The position numbers and the translations under genes were made by a program. A stretch of 9,941 bases of DNA from contig CATOKC010000117.1 in the NCBI GenBank assembly GCA_951800675.1, positions 1 through 9,941 of the forward strand. The letters run 5' to 3'. The notes beneath the pieces were generated by a model. The model was not told where the DNA came from and searched no databases. It worked only from the letters and a program-made list of their open reading frames with translations. Source of the DNA: an uncultured Oscillibacter sp. (GTDB taxonomy: Bacteria; Bacillota_A; Clostridia; Oscillospirales; Oscillospiraceae). Positions 7,003 through 9,941 of this stretch are shown here, piece after piece (position 1 is the first letter of the stretch; every line of letters begins with the position of its first letter).

Positions 7003-7548
7003 TTATAACTGTCCAGCATCCCGAAGCAGCTTTGCTTTTAGCAGCCCGGCAATGGTTTTCCCATCCCGGATTTCTCCCCGCAGAACCATCGAGACAGCGT
7101 CCTCCAGCGGAAGCTTTACGGTTGTTAAAAATTCCTCATCATCCAGATGCTTGGGAACCGAGCGCATATTCTTCGCCGCCCACATATATATAACCTCTCC
7201 GCAGTAGCCCACCGATGGATAAAACGGATACAGGTTTATATAAGAGGCGGCGGACAGGCCACATTCCTCCTCCAGCTCTCGCCTGGCGGTTTCCAGAGGG
7301 ACCTCGCCCTGTTCCAGGCGGCCTGCCGGCAACTCCCAAAGTTCCTCTCCTACAGCGTAGCGAAACTGGCGGACGAGATAAACTTCGCCCTCCTCCGTCA
7401 AAGGAACGACACAGACGGCCCCGCTGTGACGTACGACATCCCGCTCCGTCTCGGCCCCATTTTCCAGAAGTACCCGGTCTCGGTCCACCGAAAAAATATA
7501 CCCCTCAAAAACGGTTTTACCCTCCAGTTTCTTTTCAAGGTGTCTCAT
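7003..7548 (-). CDS. Nudix hydrolase, probable ADP-ribose pyrophosphatase
   Basis: A Nudix hydrolase of 181 residues with a perfect Nudix box G-x5-E-x7-REL-x-EE-x-GL at residues 76-98 (Gly76, Glu82, Arg90-Glu91, Glu94-Glu95, Gly97). The preceding RQFRYAVGEELWELPAGRLE stretch and the length match ADP-ribose pyrophosphatases, which split ADP-ribose into AMP and ribose 5-phosphate. The N-terminal beta region (ENGAETERDVVRHSGAVCVVPL) fits the same group. Two in-frame ATGs are possible, 7557 and 7548. An AAGGA eight bases before 7548 favours the shorter form; the longer adds only three residues. It heads a two-gene operon with the DeoR regulator. Producing ribose 5-phosphate is in keeping with the ribose-related genes nearby, although such Nudix genes also occur as housekeeping neighbours. 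Confidence 0.93.
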   Translation of the reverse strand: MRHLEKKLEGKTVFEGYIFSVDRDRVLLENGAETERDVVRHSGAVCVVPLTEEGEVYLVRQFRYAVGEELWELPAGRLEQGEVPLETARRELEEECGLSAASYINLYPFYPSVGYCGEVIYMWAAKNMRSVPKHLDDEEFLTTVKLPLEDAVSMVLRGEIRDGKTIAGLLKAKLLRDAGQL

Positions 7549-7602
7549 ACTCCCCATCCTTTACACCAAAATTTAGAATACAGAGAATACAAATTCTAGT
7601 AT

Positions 7603-7631
7603 TTGAACTTGACTCTAACATGTTTTATATC
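7603..7631 (+). promoter_or_regulatory. Possible divergent promoter for the LacI-ribokinase gene
   Basis: TTGAAC (7603-7608), a 17-base spacer and TATATC (7626-7631) give four of six matches in each box. It overlaps the minus-strand promoter. If used, it would produce a structured leader of about 270 bases before the fusion gene. A second candidate -35, TTGACT at 7805-7810, lacks a good -10. Weak evidence. Confidence 0.3.
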
Positions 7632-7640
7632 CATTGTCAA
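7612..7640 (-). promoter_or_regulatory. Probable promoter of the Nudix/DeoR operon
   Basis: A perfect TTGACA (minus strand, 7640-7635) is followed by a 17-base spacer and TAGAGT (7617-7612), which keeps the three most conserved -10 positions. The leader to the Nudix start would be about 55-60 bases. The -10 is weak, so confidence is moderate. Confidence 0.5.
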
Positions 7641-7676
7641 TGCGCCTCAAAAAGAAGACAACATTCCTCTCTTCTC

Positions 7677-7713
7677 GCTTGAACACAGCCTGCCTCCAGC
7701 CGCGTTTTCAAGC
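7677..7713 (+). promoter_or_regulatory. Inverted repeat / hairpin in the leader of the fusion gene
   Basis: GCTTGAA (7677-7683) pairs perfectly with TTCAAGC (7707-7713). The pairing can continue inward with AC/GT and GC/GC around a 12-base loop. A smaller stem AGAAGA/TCTTCT (7653-7658 with 7670-7675) lies just before it. No U-run follows, so it is not a terminator. It could be RNA structure or a protein site. Confidence 0.5.
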
Positions 7714-7741
7714 TGGATACACACCGCTAAGAATCATAATC

Positions 7742-7814
7742 ACCAAAATTGGTTGATCTTTCTTGGCAGATCAAACAGACTTTGTAGGAAAGTCACAAAT
7801 CATATTGACTTTCC
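7742..7814 (+). promoter_or_regulatory. Cluster of four inverted repeats, two of them mutually exclusive
   Basis: Within 73 bases there are four inverted repeats: ACCAA-AA-TTGGT (7742-7753), TTGATCT-N8-AGATCAA (7753-7774), GACTTT-N5-AAAGTC (7778-7794) and GGAAAGTCA-N10-TGACTTTCC (7787-7814). The AAAGTC segment at 7789-7794 can pair either with GACTTT upstream or with TGACTTTCC downstream, so the last two hairpins exclude each other. The cluster lies about 100-170 bases before the LacI-ribokinase start, and no other gene is found between 7549 and 7910. It may be an array of LacI-type operators or a cis-acting RNA switch. I do not recognise a known riboswitch class in it. Confidence 0.55.
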
Positions 7815-7890
7815 AGCAGCACGATGATACCCTTTGCTAAAGAAAGTATTTTCAGAAAACAGTTTCCCTGTGAGTCAGAAGGAGTTTTCG

Positions 7891-7905
7891 ATGTTAGAGA
7901 GGTGA
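7891..7905 (+). CDS. Possible four-codon upstream ORF (MLER) coupled to the fusion gene
   Basis: ATG TTA GAG AGG TGA follows an ideal AAGGAG (7879-7884) with a six-base spacer. It stops five bases before the ATG of the LacI-ribokinase gene and overlaps that gene's own AGAGGTGAG ribosome site. Ribosomes finishing the mini-ORF would sit on the real start, so it may act as a coupling or leader cistron. It could be chance; no conservation data are available. Confidence 0.3.
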   Translation: MLER

Positions 7906-7910
7906 GCGAC

Positions 7911-9818
7911 ATGACCATACGGGACATTGCCAATCTGGCAAACGTATCCGTATCTACCGTTTCTAAAGTTCTCAGCGGAAAGGATGGCAGCATCGGCCAG
8001 GAGACAAAAGAACGCATCCAGAAAATTGCAAAAGAATACAATTATGTTCCGTATGGGAATGCAATTGCCGGGCGGCCATCCCAGCTTTTAGGGATTTTAA
8101 TGGGACGGGACACGGCGTTCACTCTCCTGACCGGAATCAGCGCGCAGGCGCAGTCTCTCGGGTACAGCACCCTTGTTCGTATGTCCGCCTCGGAGTCTGA
8201 GGAGCTTGCCAACCTAAAAGCGCTGCTCGCAAGTCATGTGGACGGTATTCTATGGATCAAGCGCCCATCCTCTCCCGCTGACCTTGGCTTTGAATTGGCG
8301 GGCATGCCGCACCTGGTTTTAGATGAGTACAGTTCTTCTGCCCAGGAAAATTTCTTTTCATACCATGATCTCGGCTTCAAAACCGCTCAGTATTTTACCG
8401 CACTGGGGCACAAAAAAATCACCTGTCTCGCTTCGGAGAACGGCCCTGCTCAGCGGGATTTTGCCGCCGGTATCTGCCACCAGCTTTTCGAGAACGGTAT
8501 CTACGCGGATATCAAGTCCGTATCGGCAATAGCGGACACTTGCGGCGCCGCATGGCTCCAGGCGCACACCGGCATAATTTGTATGGACCACAGGTCTCTC
8601 TCCGCGGCCGCCCTTCTGGTAGATCGCCTCGGCATGCGCATTCCGGAGGATTTATCCGTGGTCTCCTTATGCGAAGAGGCGTGGATGCTGGGCGGCAGAC
8701 AGATTTCTAAAATCAAAAAGCCTTACGAGGAACTGGGCCGGTTTGCCGCCGACCAGTTAATCGGGCAGATTGAGCATAAGGGCGCCGGCGGCGCCTTCCT
8801 CACGGCGGCCAGCATAGACAGCATGGACAGTCTCGCCCCACCGAAGTGTGAAAACCGCAAACGGTTTGTTGTGATTGGTATGTCAAACACCGACACACTG
8901 ATTTCCGTGGACAAGCAATTGGAGCCGGGAGAAACCGTCAATGTCAAGCACCGCATGATTACGCCCGGCGGAAAGGGCTTGAACCAGGCGCTGGGCGTCG
9001 CCAAGCTGGGTGGGTCCGCCGCGCTGATCTCCTCCTTAGGTGAGGATTTGGAGGGGCGCGCAATCGTCGAATGCCTGACCGCAAACGGAGTTGACACGAC
9101 AGGGATCACGATGCAAGAGGGAATGTCCTCGGGGCACGCGTATATTTATGTGCAAGAGAATGTGGAAAGCAGCATCTCCATATACGGCGGGGCAAACAAA
9201 TGCCTTACGATTTCCGACATTGCCAGTCACGAGGCACTTTTTGCCGAGGCGGCGTACTGCCTTCTGCAAACCGAGTTGGATCAGGAGATTGCGCTTTACA
9301 CCGCCTCTTTGGCGCAACGGCATGGAGTGAAAATCATTTTGAAACCCTGTGCGATTTCAAAAATAAATCCAGAGCTGCTTCGCCATGTTGATATTTTGGT
9401 TCCCAACCAAAAAGAGGCGCAAAGGCTCCTGCCGGAGTGTCTCACTTTGGAAGAGCAGGCGTCGCGCTTTTACCAAGAAGGCGCCCGGACGGTTATCATT
9501 ACGCTAGGAGAAAACGGCTGCTATAAGTTGGACGGAGACGGCGGCGTTTATTTCCCCCCCGCTCCAATTTCCCCGGTGGACGTCACCGGAGCGGCAGACG
9601 CTTTTATCTCTGCTTTGGCGGTTTATCTGGCAAAGGGCAGTTCCATGAATAAAGCGATCAAATACGCGGTCTGCGCATCGGCTCTGTCCACTACCCGGCA
9701 CGGGGTCCCGCCCTCTCTTGTGGACTCTGACGCACTGGAAACCTTTTACGCGCTGCACTATAAAAACCTCCAGGAACGGCGCGGCTTAATTCCGCCCAGG
9801 AAACAGGATTCTGTATGA
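7911..9818 (+). CDS. LacI-family regulator fused to a ribokinase-type PfkB carbohydrate kinase
   Basis: A 635-residue two-part protein. Residues 1-48 are a LacI helix-turn-helix (MTIRDIANLANVSVSTVSKVLSG and onward), and about 57-305 form the sugar-binding core, ending in the usual KKPYEELGRFAADQLI segment. After a short linker, residues 318-620 are a complete ribokinase-like PfkB kinase: IGMSNTD with Asp328 at the ribose-contact position, PGGKGLNQA (352-360) as the first signature, and DVTGAADAF (557-565) as the second, with catalytic-base candidate Asp563. The usual GAGD is GAAD here. The kinase would phosphorylate ribose or a similar sugar that the regulator half may sense. An open frame continues upstream to ATG 7824, but the LacI N-terminus and the AGGTGA ribosome site five bases before 7911 fix the start. 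It is transcribed divergently from the Nudix/DeoR operon. There is no stop or frameshift between halves; the function is partly inferred. Confidence 0.95.
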   Translation: MTIRDIANLANVSVSTVSKVLSGKDGSIGQETKERIQKIAKEYNYVPYGNAIAGRPSQLLGILMGRDTAFTLLTGISAQAQSLGYSTLVRMSASESEELANLKALLASHVDGILWIKRPSSPADLGFELAGMPHLVLDEYSSSAQENFFSYHDLGFKTAQYFTALGHKKITCLASENGPAQRDFAAGICHQLFENGIYADIKSVSAIADTCGAAWLQAHTGIICMDHRSLSAAALLVDRLGMRIPEDLSVVSLCEEAWMLGGRQISKIKKPYEELGRFAADQLIGQIEHKGAGGAFLTAASIDSMDSLAPPKCENRKRFVVIGMSNTDTLISVDKQLEPGETVNVKHRMITPGGKGLNQALGVAKLGGSAALISSLGEDLEGRAIVECLTANGVDTTGITMQEGMSSGHAYIYVQENVESSISIYGGANKCLTISDIASHEALFAEAAYCLLQTELDQEIALYTASLAQRHGVKIILKPCAISKINPELLRHVDILVPNQKEAQRLLPECLTLEEQASRFYQEGARTVIITLGENGCYKLDGDGGVYFPPAPISPVDVTGAADAFISALAVYLAKGSSMNKAIKYAVCASALSTTRHGVPPSLVDSDALETFYALHYKNLQERRGLIPPRKQDSV

Positions 9819-9820
9819 AC

Positions 9821-9866
9821 CGGCCCATTGGCCGTTTCAGATAAAAAATCTGATTTTGCTTTTTTG
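9821..9866 (+). terminator. Probable weak intrinsic terminator after the LacI-ribokinase gene
   Basis: Two small stems follow the stop codon: CGGCC-CATT-GGCCG (9821-9834), then TCAGAT-AAAAA-ATCTGA (9837-9853). The second runs straight into TTTTGCTTTTTT (9854-9865). The second stem is only six base pairs and AT-rich, so termination may be partial, letting some transcription continue into the DUF62 gene 18 bases further on. Confidence 0.5.
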
Positions 9867-9941
9867 ATGGAAGGAGAAACCAAGATGAAACCACTGGTAT
9901 TTCAAACCGATTTCGGTACGGAGGACGGCGCGGTCAGCGCC
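9867..9941 (+). repeat. Inverted near-identical repeat, right copy
   Basis: Partner of the repeat at the left end, in opposite orientation about 9.8 kb away. Recombination between the two could invert everything between them, and inversion would leave both genes intact. The total repeat length is not visible here. Confidence 0.97.
9885..9941 (+). CDS. SAM hydroxide adenosyltransferase-like (DUF62) protein, copy 2, 5' end only
   Basis: The first 19 codons encode the same peptide as the copy at the left window end, MKPLVFQTDFGTEDGAVSA. The DNA differs at 9917 (T against C on the coding strand) and 9941 (C against T), both third-codon positions. AAGGAG lies eight bases upstream of the ATG. Synonymous-only change suggests two functional paralogues or a recent duplication, though 57 bases is little to judge by. 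This copy follows the LacI-ribokinase fusion by 66 bases with a probable terminator between. If it is a SAM hydrolase, its product adenosine could feed the nucleoside hydrolase and then ribokinase. The gene continues beyond the window. Confidence 0.68.
   Translation, partial: MKPLVFQTDFGTEDGAVSA

Noticed and set aside
7215..7827. Overlapping plus-strand frames between the Nudix gene and the fusion gene
   Set aside because: They have no ribosome sites, run antisense to the Nudix gene or through palindromic leader sequence, and show low-complexity translations.
7824..7910. A 29-residue N-terminal extension of the LacI-ribokinase protein from ATG 7824
   Set aside because: No ribosome site precedes 7824, the extension resembles no domain, and MTIRDIA is a typical LacI start with its own ribosome site at 7900-7906.
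7549..7910. A SAM or purine riboswitch in the long leader, expected from the neighbouring SAM and nucleoside genes
   Set aside because: I could not find the conserved cores of SAM-I, SAM-II or purine riboswitches. The region is reported only as unexplained structure.
1..9941. A composite transposon or integron, suggested by terminal inverted repeats
   Set aside because: The repeats are the beginnings of protein-coding genes with synonymous differences, and no transposase, integrase or resolvase is encoded in the window.

Overview
The window looks like chromosomal DNA from a moderately GC-rich Bacillota bacterium, most likely a gut Clostridia of the Oscillospirales or Lachnospirales type. The pointers are AGGAG-type ribosome sites, a lipoprotein solute-binding protein with an LAAC lipobox, TTG starts on both permeases, and DeoR and LacI regulators next to sugar genes. 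This is judged by eye, without database comparison.

Layout. On the minus strand, read from about 7640 leftward, a Nudix ADP-ribose pyrophosphatase (7003-7548) and a DeoR-family regulator (6170-6952) form a small operon closed by an intrinsic terminator (6125-6166). An AT-rich promoter region (5957-6124) with a TTGACA-17-TAATAT promoter follows. It drives a long minus-strand operon: variant nucleoside hydrolase (4997-5956), MalF/UgpA-type permease (4097-4975), MalG/UgpE-type permease (3261-4100), UgpB-like lipoprotein binding protein (1820-3193), HAD phosphatase (953-1738), xylose-isomerase-like TIM-barrel protein (84-962), and the first 19 codons of a putative SAM hydroxide adenosyltransferase (DUF62; 1-57).

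On the plus strand, a palindrome-rich leader of about 350 bases (7549-7910) precedes one large protein fusing a complete LacI-type repressor to a complete ribokinase-type PfkB kinase (7911-9818). After a probable weak terminator comes the start of a second DUF62 gene (9885-9941).

The most striking feature is that the two window ends are inverted near-copies. Bases 1-75 (minus) and 9867-9941 (plus) match at 73 of 75 positions, including the ribosome site and 19 identical codons' worth of protein, and both differences are synonymous. Two copies of the same SAM-cleaving enzyme gene therefore flank a set of nucleoside and ribose genes.

A working hypothesis (inference) is one scavenging route. 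DUF62 would hydrolyse SAM to adenosine and methionine, or a related nucleoside would be imported by the ABC system. The nucleoside hydrolase would release ribose, the ribokinase half of the fusion would phosphorylate it, and the LacI half would sense sugar and control expression. The Nudix enzyme yields ribose 5-phosphate from ADP-ribose. No ABC ATPase is present, so the transporter must borrow one. I see no mobile element, CRISPR array, tRNA or rRNA.
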